DNA of 64,000 nucleotides from Halalkalibacter sp. APA_J-10(15). GTDB lineage: Bacteria > Bacillota > Bacilli > Bacillales > Bacillaceae_D. The stretch covers positions 124,001 through 188,000 of the forward strand of contig NZ_JALKEV010000003.1 of NCBI RefSeq assembly GCF_023017105.1, written 5' to 3'. Each line of letters begins with the position of its first letter. Within the stretch, counting starts at the first letter, position 1. Positions 56,869-64,000 of this stretch are shown here, in pieces. The position numbers and the translations under genes were made by a program. The notes below the pieces were generated by a model. It was not told the origin of the DNA and searched no databases. It worked only from the letters and a program-made list of their open reading frames with translations.

Positions 56869-57081
56869 ATGATTGAGCTTATAAGAATTAATGGGAAATC
56901 TTTTTACCTTAATGTCCTTCTAATTGAACAAATGGAGGCATTTCCAGACACAACCATTACACTTGTGAATGGGAAAAAAATTGTTGTTAAAGATGAAATA
57001 GAAGATGTAAAAGTTTTAATTAATAAACAATTTAAAGATCTAGGTCTTTTAGCAACATATAAAGATGTGGGGGGCGCATGA
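56869..57081 (+). CDS. swrD: Flagellar protein SwrD (FlbD family)
   Basis: Small cytoplasmic protein that raises motor power or torque in B. subtilis and is needed for swarming. 70 residues: IELIRINGKSFYLNVLLIEQMEAFPDTTITLVNGKKIVVKD is the FlbD-family core. The only good SD is upstream of a hairpin (see the preceding element). Its stop abuts the fliL start. Confidence 0.92.
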   Translation: MIELIRINGKSFYLNVLLIEQMEAFPDTTITLVNGKKIVVKDEIEDVKVLINKQFKDLGLLATYKDVGGA

Positions 57082-57513
57082 TTGTTTAAGAATAAGTTAG
57101 TCAATATTATGTTAATCATTTTAGCTGCGCTGACATTACTTGGGGTTATTGTATTTGTCTTATTTAATCAATTTTTAGATAGTCCTGAAGAGGGGCAAGA
57201 ACCAACGATTGATCAGATTATTAATTTATCTTTTGATACGGATGAAATTACGACAAATTTACAATCAAACGATTTTATTCGAGCCACTTTTCGTATACAA
57301 GTGGATAGCAGATCAGCACTATCAGAAATACAAAAGCGTGATTTTCAAATTAACAACATATTATTACGTTCATTATCCAACAAACGTTCTTCAGAGCTAG
57401 CTGGTAATGAAGGAATCGTCGATTTTGAAAATAGTATACGAGATGAAATTAATGCATTAATGCAAGAAGGTGAAGTGGTTCAAGTCTACACGACAAGTTG
57501 GGTCATACAATAA
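57082..57513 (+). CDS. fliL: Flagellar basal body-associated protein FliL
   Basis: Single-pass membrane protein that surrounds and supports stator units. 143 residues from TTG 57082, with a GGGGGG-type SD upstream. N-terminal membrane helix about 7-30 (NIMLIILAALTLLGVIVFVL); the external domain has the stomatin/SPFH-like TFRIQVDSRSALSEIQKRDF and ends VVQVYTTSWVIQ. Confidence 0.93.
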   Translation: MFKNKLVNIMLIILAALTLLGVIVFVLFNQFLDSPEEGQEPTIDQIINLSFDTDEITTNLQSNDFIRATFRIQVDSRSALSEIQKRDFQINNILLRSLSNKRSSELAGNEGIVDFENSIRDEINALMQEGEVVQVYTTSWVIQ

Positions 57514-57560
57514 TAACCTCAAATTGCTTTACTGCTTAATTGGATGGAGAGGTGAGGCAC

Positions 57561-58553
57561 TTGGCTGACGTTTTATCTCAAGGCGAAATCGATGCCTTGC
57601 TATCAGCAATTTCCACAGGGGAAATGGATGCTGATGAATTGAAAAAAGAAGAAACTGAAAAGAAAGTTAAAGTGTATGATTTTAAAAGAGCTTTAAGATT
57701 TTCTAAGGATCAAATTAGAAGTTTGTCGAGAATTCACGAGAACTTTGCTCGTTTATTAACAACTTATTTCTCAGCACAACTGCGTTCATATGTACAAATA
57801 TCTGTGACGTCAGTTGATCAATTACCATACGAAGAGTTTGTACGTTCCATTCCTTCTATGACAATATTAAATGTCTTTGAACCTTATCCACTAGATGGAC
57901 GTTTAATCATGGAGATCAACCCGAATATCGCATATGCGATGTTAGATCGTTTACTTGGAGGAAAAGGGTCAAGTATTAACAAAGTTGATTCATTAACAGA
58001 AATCGAAACGAAGATTATGTCACAATTGTTTCAAAGAACACTCGATAGTTTTCAAGAAGCTTGGAGTTCTATTATTGAATTAGACCCTGTGATGGAAGAA
58101 ATAGAAGTTAATCCGCAATTCTTACAGATGGTATCTCCAAATGAAACTGTTGTGGTCATTTCGTTACAGACAACGATTGCAGAGACATCTGGGATGATTA
58201 ATATTTGTTTGCCACATGTTGTACTAGAAAGTATCTTACCAAAGCTTTCGATGCACTATTGGATGCAAGAGAAGAAAAAAGAGCGAGACGAAGGCGAACT
58301 AGAAAAGATTGAACAAAGTGTAAAGAAAGCTCCGTTACTCATTCAAGCTGAGCTTGGAGATTCAGAGATTACGATTCAAGAATTTTTAAGTTTAACTAAA
58401 GGTGATGTTATAGAATTGAATCAATCTATCGAAGAGCCATTAGGTGTCCTTGTAGGTGGAGAGAGAAAATATTATGCACAACCAGGTATCTTAAAGAATC
58501 GTGTATCTGTGCAAGTAACGGAATTGATTGAGGAGGTTGAGGATGATGAATGA
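57561..58553 (+). CDS. fliM: Flagellar motor switch protein FliM
   Basis: C-ring component that binds CheY-P and sets rotation direction. 330 residues from TTG 57561, since GGAGAGG is eight bases upstream and the family N-terminus LSQGEIDALL (CheY-binding peptide) follows; TTG 57540 is in frame but less likely. Middle CheC-like domain and C-terminal SpoA domain (AELGDSEITIQEFLSLTKGD) are present. Confidence 0.95.
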   Translation: MADVLSQGEIDALLSAISTGEMDADELKKEETEKKVKVYDFKRALRFSKDQIRSLSRIHENFARLLTTYFSAQLRSYVQISVTSVDQLPYEEFVRSIPSMTILNVFEPYPLDGRLIMEINPNIAYAMLDRLLGGKGSSINKVDSLTEIETKIMSQLFQRTLDSFQEAWSSIIELDPVMEEIEVNPQFLQMVSPNETVVVISLQTTIAETSGMINICLPHVVLESILPKLSMHYWMQEKKKERDEGELEKIEQSVKKAPLLIQAELGDSEITIQEFLSLTKGDVIELNQSIEEPLGVLVGGERKYYAQPGILKNRVSVQVTELIEEVEDDE

Positions 58554-59763
58554 TGATATGCTATCCCAAGATGAAATAAACGAATTATTAAAAGGTGTTT
58601 CAAGTAGTGAAGATGAGGATAGTTCACAGCCTGATTCAGATAGTGATTTAGGTATTTCAGATTATTTGTCCGATGTTGAACAAGATGCACTTGGTGAAAT
58701 AGGAAATATTTCATTTGGGAGTGCTTCCACTGCACTGTCAACGTTGTTAAGTCAGAAGGTCGATATTACAACACCGACCTTATCAATAATTAGAAGAGAT
58801 GAATTGGAGGGTGAATTCCCAAAACCGCATGTAGCCATTCACGTAAATTATACAGAGGGCTTTGAAGGAATGAACTTGCTCGTTATGAAAACTTCGGATG
58901 CTGCCATTATTGCTGATTTAATGCTCGGTGGAGATGGAACAAACCCTGATGAAGAGCTAAATGAAATGCATACAAGTGCTGTACAAGAAGCAATGAATCA
59001 AATGATGGGATCAGCTTCTACATCTATGTCGACGATTTTCAATAAACGGGTTGATATTTCTCCTCCTGGAATTGATTTAATGGATGTGAAGAATGATGAA
59101 GGAACGAAGCATGTTCCTGATGACGATATTTTAGTTAAGATTTCTTTTAGGTTAACGGTCGGAAATTTAATAGACTCAACGATTATGCAATTGGTTACCA
59201 TTTCTTTTGCTAAAGAGCTTGTGAATGAATTAATGAATCCGAGTATTCCTGAAGAGGAGCCGATATCAAAGCAAGCCGGAGAACCTGTTCAACAACAAGA
59301 GGTTGCCCAAGGTGAGACTCATTCAAGTAATCAGTCTTATCCTGAAAATAACTCATATTCTAATTCAACATCAGCACCTCAACCTAGTTATGCGAATCGT
59401 GGACAGCAACATCTAGGAGGTCAATTTAATCAGCGAGATGTTGATGTACAGCCCGCTGCATTTTCTCAATTTGAAAATCACCAGTTGTCATATGAAGAAT
59501 CCAATAATTTGAATATGTTGCTTGATATCCCTTTACAGGTAACTGTTGAATTAGGGCGAACAAAGCGCTCGATTAAGGAAATTTTAGAATTTTCACAAGG
59601 CTCGATCATTGAACTTGATAAATTAGCTGGTGAACCAGTCGATATTTTAGTTAATCAAAAACTAATAGCAAAAGGTGAAGTTGTAGTCATTGATGAAAAC
59701 TTTGGTGTTAGGGTTCTTGATATTGTGAGTCAAGAAGCGCGAATTAATCATTTAAAAAAATAG
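58543..59763 (+). CDS. fliY: Flagellar motor switch phosphatase FliY (FliN-fused)
   Basis: Fuses a CheC/CheX-like CheY-P phosphatase with a FliN C-terminal domain. 406 residues from ATG 58543 (GGAGG seven bases upstream). N-terminal LSQDEINELL, phosphatase helices DALGEIGNISFGSASTAL and VQEAMNQMMGSASTSMS (the E..N pairs), a Gln/Ser/Asn-rich linker about 250-320, and C-terminal SpoA domain (VTVELGRTKRSIKEILEFSQ). It overlaps fliM by 11 bases. The linker is longer than in B. subtilis. Confidence 0.95.
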   Translation: MMNDDMLSQDEINELLKGVSSSEDEDSSQPDSDSDLGISDYLSDVEQDALGEIGNISFGSASTALSTLLSQKVDITTPTLSIIRRDELEGEFPKPHVAIHVNYTEGFEGMNLLVMKTSDAAIIADLMLGGDGTNPDEELNEMHTSAVQEAMNQMMGSASTSMSTIFNKRVDISPPGIDLMDVKNDEGTKHVPDDDILVKISFRLTVGNLIDSTIMQLVTISFAKELVNELMNPSIPEEEPISKQAGEPVQQQEVAQGETHSSNQSYPENNSYSNSTSAPQPSYANRGQQHLGGQFNQRDVDVQPAAFSQFENHQLSYEESNNLNMLLDIPLQVTVELGRTKRSIKEILEFSQGSIIELDKLAGEPVDILVNQKLIAKGEVVVIDENFGVRVLDIVSQEARINHLKK

Positions 59764-59778
59764 AGTAGGTGAAAGATA

Positions 59779-60141
59779 GTGGCGAAAAAAGTATTGATTG
59801 TTGATGATGCAGCTTTTATGAGGATGATGATTAAGGACATCCTATCGAAAAATGGTTATGAGGTTGTAGGTGAAGCTGCTGATGGTAATCAAGCGGTTGA
59901 AAAATATAAAGAATTTTCACCTGATTTAGTGACATTGGATATTACGATGCCTGAAAAAGATGGAATTGCAGCATTAAAAGAAATTATTGCACATGATGGT
60001 CAAGCAAAGGTAATCATGTGCTCGGCAATGGGGCAACAATCCATGGTTATTGATGCTATACAATCTGGTGCAAAAGATTTTATCGTAAAACCGTTTCAAG
60101 CTGATCGAGTGCTAGAAGCAATTGAAAAAACACTTGCATAA
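59779..60141 (+). CDS. cheY: Chemotaxis response regulator CheY
   Basis: Single receiver domain, 120 residues from GTG 59779 (AGGTGAAAG upstream). Acidic pair in VLIVDDAAF (Asp9, Asp10), phospho-acceptor Asp54 in LVTLDITMPEKDG, CSAMGQ with the conserved Ser, and Lys104 in IVKPFQ. In Bacillus phospho-CheY promotes counter-clockwise rotation through FliM and is dephosphorylated by FliY and CheC. Confidence 0.97.
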   Translation: MAKKVLIVDDAAFMRMMIKDILSKNGYEVVGEAADGNQAVEKYKEFSPDLVTLDITMPEKDGIAALKEIIAHDGQAKVIMCSAMGQQSMVIDAIQSGAKDFIVKPFQADRVLEAIEKTLA

Positions 60142-60165
60142 ACGGAAGGCAAATGGGGGTAAGTT

Positions 60166-60846
60166 GTGAAGATGTTGTTTAAGGCTAGATGGGTGGGTAT
60201 TATCATATTAATAATTTGGGGAATAATGCCAATTTCTGCATTTGCTGAAAATCAGGTTTCTTCTGATGAATGTAGTGTGACTCAATTTATCAATGGGGAA
60301 TGCCAAGAATTTGTTGAGCCGTCCACGTCAACGGAAGAGTCTGAAGAAGGTCAGGTTGACGAAAGTATTTTCCCTGAAACGAATACTTTTGCTATGTTCG
60401 CCCAAACCATCTTAGCATTAGCATTCGTCATTATCTTACTATATGTACTATTGCGTTTTGTCGGGAAACGTTCGCAATCTTTTCGCTCAACTCAGATATT
60501 GCAGTCGATGGGTGGTGTTCCATTAGGTGGGAATCGATCTGTTCAAATTGTTCGTGTGAACGATCGAATCTTAGTAGTTGGAGTGGGTGAGTCCATTCAA
60601 TTATTGAAAGAAATTACTGATCCAGAAGAGGTAAAGAAAATGATGTCACAGCAGCAACAAACAATGGAATCTTTTGATCAGCCTATTGACAAAGTGATGA
60701 GTTGGTTTAGAAAAGGTAAAGGTAGGTCAGACGCACATCCAACAAATCATGATGCATTTAAACAACTGTTAACTAAACAGTTAGGAGAAGTTACTGAAAC
60801 TCAAAAGAAGGTTCGTGATGAGGTAAGGGAGCGTGGTCATAAATGA
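60166..60846 (+). CDS. fliO: Flagellar biosynthetic protein FliO (FliZ of Bacillus)
   Basis: Assists assembly of the FliP-FliQ-FliR export gate. 226 residues from GTG 60166. Cleavable signal-like N-terminus (WVGIIILIIWGIMPISAFA), an external acidic segment with two cysteines (SSDECSVTQFINGEC), one membrane helix about 80-99 (FAQTILALAFVIILLYVLLR), and a basic cytoplasmic tail with QILQSMGGVPLGGNRSVQIV. The two Cys could form a disulfide. ATGA overlap with fliP. Confidence 0.92.
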   Translation: MKMLFKARWVGIIILIIWGIMPISAFAENQVSSDECSVTQFINGECQEFVEPSTSTEESEEGQVDESIFPETNTFAMFAQTILALAFVIILLYVLLRFVGKRSQSFRSTQILQSMGGVPLGGNRSVQIVRVNDRILVVGVGESIQLLKEITDPEEVKKMMSQQQQTMESFDQPIDKVMSWFRKGKGRSDAHPTNHDAFKQLLTKQLGEVTETQKKVRDEVRERGHK

Positions 60847-61547
60847 TGGATTTTTTCATCATTTCAGTCATTAACCCATTGCCTGGATTGGATTTAGATT
60901 TTATTACGGAAGAGCCTACAGGAGTTGTAACTACGATTCAACTTCTATTAATATTAACGGTTTTGTCATTGGCGCCTGCTATTTTAATTTTAATGACTAG
61001 TTTCACAAGGATTGTGATTGTACTATCGTTTGTCAGACAAGGGTTAGCGACACAAACAATGCCTCCGAACCAAGTCATTATTGGATTGGCATTATTCTTA
61101 ACGTTTTTTATTATGGCTCCTATTTTTGCAGAAATTAATGAAGTAGCGTTAACACCACTAATCAATGAAGAAATTGATCAAGATGAAGCATTTGAACTTG
61201 CTGTAGTGCCATTAAAGGAATTTATGGCGTCACATACAAGGGAAAAAGATCTTGCATTATTTATGGGATATGCTGGGCTAGAACAACCAGAGTCTTTAGA
61301 TGATATTCCATTAACTGCACTTGTTCCGGCTTTTGCGATAAGTGAGCTGAAAACGGCCTTTCAAATTGGTTTTCTCATTTTTGTACCATTTCTTGTTATT
61401 GATATGATTGTTGCAAGTGTTTTAATGTCGATGGGAATGATGATGCTTCCTCCAATTATGATTGCATTACCATTTAAAATATTGTTGTTTGTGTTAGTAG
61501 ACGGCTGGTATTTAATTGTTCAGTCTTTGCTTTTAAGTTTTAGTTAG
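60843..61547 (+). CDS. fliP: Flagellar export gate protein FliP
   Basis: Five copies build the core of the export gate with FliQ and FliR. 234 residues, about four membrane helices, no long cleaved signal peptide visible. Family motifs: ILILMTSFTRIVIVLSFVRQ, QTMPPNQVIIGLALFLTFFIMAP and the C-terminal VLMSMGMMMLPPIMIALPFK. Start codon overlaps the fliO stop. Confidence 0.97.
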   Translation: MMDFFIISVINPLPGLDLDFITEEPTGVVTTIQLLLILTVLSLAPAILILMTSFTRIVIVLSFVRQGLATQTMPPNQVIIGLALFLTFFIMAPIFAEINEVALTPLINEEIDQDEAFELAVVPLKEFMASHTREKDLALFMGYAGLEQPESLDDIPLTALVPAFAISELKTAFQIGFLIFVPFLVIDMIVASVLMSMGMMMLPPIMIALPFKILLFVLVDGWYLIVQSLLLSFS

Positions 61548-61562
61548 CGGGTGGTGTTGGTT

Positions 61563-61832
61563 GTGAGTTCAGAATTTATTATAAGTATGGCGGAAAATGC
61601 GGTTTGGGTTGTCCTATTTGTTGCGGGTCCTTTACTTTTAGTTGCATTAGGTTTAGGACTTTTTGTGAGCATCTTTCAAGCAACGACACAGATTCAGGAA
61701 CAAACGCTAGCGTTCATTCCTAAAATTGTTGGAGTATTTGTTGCTCTTATTGTGTTTGGGCCATGGATGCTTTCTACTGTTACGAATTTTGCCTATCAAA
61801 TTTTTAGTAATCTTCATCGGTTTATAGGATAA
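61563..61832 (+). CDS. fliQ: Flagellar export gate protein FliQ
   Basis: Export-gate subunit, 89 residues from GTG 61563 (GGGTGGTG upstream), beginning SSEFIISMAENAVWV as in B. subtilis. Two membrane helices flank the conserved loop SIFQATTQIQEQTLAFIPKI. An in-frame GTG at 61551 overlaps the SD. TAATG overlap with fliR. Confidence 0.96.
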   Translation: MSSEFIISMAENAVWVVLFVAGPLLLVALGLGLFVSIFQATTQIQEQTLAFIPKIVGVFVALIVFGPWMLSTVTNFAYQIFSNLHRFIG

Positions 61833-62608
61833 TGGTTGAATTTGTAAATGTTTTACCTGCATTTCTATTAATTCTTGTTCGTATTCTGGCATTTTTTGCG
61901 ATTTTACCAATCTATGCTCACCATTCATTACCCAATACGTATAAAATCGGACTAGCTTGTTTTCTAGCCTGGGTGATGGTTTTTACGTTGGAAAATCCAG
62001 TTGTCGTGATGGATGGAACCTATTTTCTATTAGTGATGAAGGAAGCACTTGTTGGCTTAATGGTTGGATTGATTGCATCTATTATTATGTATGCCATTCA
62101 TATAGCTGGTGGGTTTATCGATTATAGTATGGGCTTTATGATTGCAAATGTCGTTGATCCACAAACTGGTGCACAGACCCCCCTTACTGGGAGTTTTTTA
62201 TATGCATTTGCTATTTTATTTATGCTTCTTATGAATGGTCATCATTTATTGTTAGATGGTATTTTTTTCAGTTATCAATTTGTTCCGATTGATCAGCTCT
62301 TTCTACCTTTTAGTCAAGAGAATATCATTCAATATGTTGTGACAACTTTCAATTCAATGTTTATTATTGCCTTTCAAATGGCATTTCCTATTGTGGGATC
62401 TCTCTTCCTTGTTGATGTTGGTTTAGGAATGATCTCTCGTGCTGTGCCACAAATGAATGTTTTTGTCGTTGGTTTACCGCTGAAAATCACAGTAGGGCTA
62501 TTGTTATTGACCGTGTACATCAGCGTATTCTTTATCATCGTACAGCAATTGTTTGAACAGATGATTATAACGATGAGAACGTTGCTGCAACTATTAGGAG
62601 GGGCCTAA
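61832..62608 (+). CDS. fliR: Flagellar export gate protein FliR
   Basis: Single-copy gate subunit, 258 residues with about six membrane segments. Motifs: LILVRILAFFAILPIY at the N-terminus, GGFIDYSMGFMIANVVDPQTG and LGMISRAVPQMNVFVVGLPLK. One base overlap with fliQ; one base before the flhB start. Confidence 0.96.
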   Translation: MVEFVNVLPAFLLILVRILAFFAILPIYAHHSLPNTYKIGLACFLAWVMVFTLENPVVVMDGTYFLLVMKEALVGLMVGLIASIIMYAIHIAGGFIDYSMGFMIANVVDPQTGAQTPLTGSFLYAFAILFMLLMNGHHLLLDGIFFSYQFVPIDQLFLPFSQENIIQYVVTTFNSMFIIAFQMAFPIVGSLFLVDVGLGMISRAVPQMNVFVVGLPLKITVGLLLLTVYISVFFIIVQQLFEQMIITMRTLLQLLGGA

Positions 62609-62609
62609 A

Positions 62610-63704
62610 TTGAAACCATATCCATTTAAACTTCATTTGCAATATTTTGCAGATGAAAAAACGGAAAAAGCAACTCCTAAAAAACGACAGGACACTCGTA
62701 AGAAGGGGCAAGTAGCCAAAAGTAATGATGTTAATACTGCAATCATACTCTTATTTGTATTTTTATGTTTTTGGTTTTTTGGAAGTTATTTCGGAGAAAC
62801 ACTTACCAATCTGCTGAAACATACGTTTCAAACCTATTTATTGGAAACCGTAAACGAGCCATTTATTGAAACGGTGTTTATTGAACTGCTATTTCAAGCA
62901 GCTTTAACATTCTCACCTATTATGTTAATTGCGATGATTGCTGGTGTATTTGCTAGTTATATTCAAGTAGGTCCTTTGTTTGCTCCTGAAGCATTAAAGA
63001 TGAAGATTTCGAAATTGAACCCTATTCAAGGAGCAAAGCGAATTTTTTCAGTAAGAGCTATTGTTGAACTCGTAAAGTCATTATTAAAAATATCTTTTGC
63101 GGGAATAACCGTTTTTACGATTATTTGGTTTAGTTTAGAGGACGTTATGCTGTTATCACAAAAAAGTGTTATGGAAGGCTTTGGTTTAATTGCACAGCTG
63201 ACTGCGTTGTTAGGTATTTCTGTAGCCATTTTGCTATTGATACTAGCAGTACCAGATTATATTTATCAAAAATATGACCATGAAAAACAAATTAAAATGT
63301 CAAAAAAAGATGTTAAAGATGAACATAAAAATATGGAAGGGGACCCGAGGATTAAATCGAAACGAAAACAAAAACAAATGGAAATGGCGATGCAACGAAT
63401 GATGCAAGAAGTACCAAAGGCAGATGTTGTTATAACGAATCCAACCCATTTCGCAGTCGCTCTTCGTTACGATGAATCGGTCTCTGAGGCACCCATTGTT
63501 ATTGCAAAAGGTGTCGATATTATCGCACAGAAAATTAAAGGAATTGCATCAGAATATGATGTAATTACTGTTGAAAATAAACCATTGGCAAGGGCTTTGT
63601 ATCATCAAGCAGAAATTGGTGACCAAGTGCCTGAGGCATTATTTAAATCAGTCGCAGAGGTTTTAGCATATGTTTATCGATTGAAAAACAAACAAGTCAA
63701 TTAG
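62610..63704 (+). CDS. flhB: Flagellar export switch protein FlhB
   Basis: Controls substrate switching by self-cleavage. 364 residues from TTG 62610 (AGGAGGGG upstream). Cytoplasmic N-terminus (LQYFADEKTEKATPKKRQD), four membrane helices about 40-220, a basic linker (KMSKKDVKDEHKNMEGDPRI), and the cleavage motif NPTH at about 277-280 (cut between Asn277 and Pro278) followed by FAVALRYDESVSEAP. Compare the orphan C-terminal homologue at 34883-35170. Confidence 0.97.
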   Translation: MKPYPFKLHLQYFADEKTEKATPKKRQDTRKKGQVAKSNDVNTAIILLFVFLCFWFFGSYFGETLTNLLKHTFQTYLLETVNEPFIETVFIELLFQAALTFSPIMLIAMIAGVFASYIQVGPLFAPEALKMKISKLNPIQGAKRIFSVRAIVELVKSLLKISFAGITVFTIIWFSLEDVMLLSQKSVMEGFGLIAQLTALLGISVAILLLILAVPDYIYQKYDHEKQIKMSKKDVKDEHKNMEGDPRIKSKRKQKQMEMAMQRMMQEVPKADVVITNPTHFAVALRYDESVSEAPIVIAKGVDIIAQKIKGIASEYDVITVENKPLARALYHQAEIGDQVPEALFKSVAEVLAYVYRLKNKQVN

Positions 63705-63730
63705 TTTGTTGACGTAAGGGGAGAAGTTTT

Positions 63731-64000
63731 GTGGGAGTAAGAGATTTATCGGTTTTACTTGGTGTTATTTTAATCATCGCGATGTTAATTATACCTTTAC
63801 CAACAATCATGTTAGATTTTCTAATTATTATTAATATTTCTCTTGCTCTTATTATTATTTTAGTAGCAATGAATACTCGAGAGCCTTTGCAATTTTCCAT
63901 TTTTCCAACTTTACTGTTACTCGTTACCTTGTTTCGCCTTGGTTTAAATGTTTCTACTACTCGTTCTATTTTAAGTGAGGCAAAAGCAGGTAATGTCATA
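63731..64000 (+). CDS. flhA: Flagellar export apparatus protein FlhA, 3'-truncated by the window edge
   Basis: Proton-driven export channel; nonameric cytoplasmic ring. 90 codons from GTG 63731 (AGGGGAG seven bases upstream) to the edge: MGVRDLSVLLGVIL, membrane helices about 7-24 and 33-53, then NTREPLQFSIFPTLLLLVTL and FRLGLNVSTTRSI, the hallmark start of the family. The long cytoplasmic domain lies beyond the window. Confidence 0.95.
   Translation, partial: MGVRDLSVLLGVILIIAMLIIPLPTIMLDFLIIINISLALIIILVAMNTREPLQFSIFPTLLLLVTLFRLGLNVSTTRSILSEAKAGNVI

Noticed and set aside
63697-63999. 100-codon reverse frame at the right edge
   Set aside because: The forward strand clearly encodes the N-terminus of FlhA with SD and membrane helices.
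1-64000. CRISPR array, tRNA or rRNA genes, intact insertion sequence
   Set aside because: Scanned by eye: no regularly spaced repeats, no tRNA-like cloverleaf with conserved T-loop in the gaps, and no transposase-like frame.

Overview
The window is a low-GC stretch of a Firmicutes chromosome from an endospore-forming, flagellated member of the Bacillaceae. The evidence is the gene order, which follows the Bacillus subtilis coaBC-priA to fla/che region almost gene for gene. Other pointers are a 26-codon spoVM, TTG/GTG starts behind strong Shine-Dalgarno (SD) sequences, sigma-A type promoters, a FapR operator, an HslV with N-terminal serine, CodY, FliY and SwrD. The species cannot be fixed from this sequence. 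No tRNA, rRNA, CRISPR, intact transposase or prophage gene was seen. Both ends are cut, inside coaBC on the left and inside flhA on the right.

Layout. 1-10126: coaBC (partial), priA, fmt, rsmB, prpC, prkC, rsgA, rpe, covering CoA synthesis, replication restart, initiator-tRNA formylation, rRNA methylation, the PrpC/PrkC phosphatase-kinase pair, ribosome assembly and pentose phosphate. 10127-11030: a gene-poor interval with a dispersed repeat, spoVM and the reverse-strand rpmB. 11226-19948: yloU (Asp23-like), fakA, a DegV/FakB-type protein, a second repeat copy, recG, and the FapR-controlled fapR-plsX-fabD-fabG operon. 19985-26295: acpP, rnc, a reverse-strand DUF1128 gene, smc, ftsY. 26386-33167: ylxM, ffh, rpsP, khpA, rimM, trmD, rplS, a type I signal peptidase, rbgA, rnhB. 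33228-35387: a FliK-like and an FlhB-tail-like protein plus a 53-residue lysine-rich protein. 35597-46303: sucCD, dprA, topA, trmFO, xerC, hslV, hslU, codY. 46733-64000: the fla/che operon from flgB to flhA, in tight order with 1-4 base overlaps at many junctions.

How it works together. FakA with the DegV protein would feed exogenous fatty acids as acyl-phosphate into the PlsX branch point; FapR senses malonyl-CoA and binds its own promoter; FabD, FabG and AcpP make the acyl chains. YlxM, Ffh and FtsY form the SRP targeting route, with a signal peptidase nearby. CodY lies just upstream of the flagellar operon, and a CodY-like box overlaps the candidate flagellar promoter. The flagellar block encodes rod, MS-ring, switch, export gate and ATPase, hook scaffold and hook, plus CheY.

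Most of the window is ordinary core genome and I found no convincing new multi-gene system. The best leads are a dispersed nested-hairpin repeat whose two main copies differ by compensatory changes; losses relative to the usual order (no def, rlmN, thiN, sdaAB/AA or ylqD here); the orphan FliK-like/FlhB-tail-like pair; and a hairpin between an isolated strong SD and the swrD start codon.
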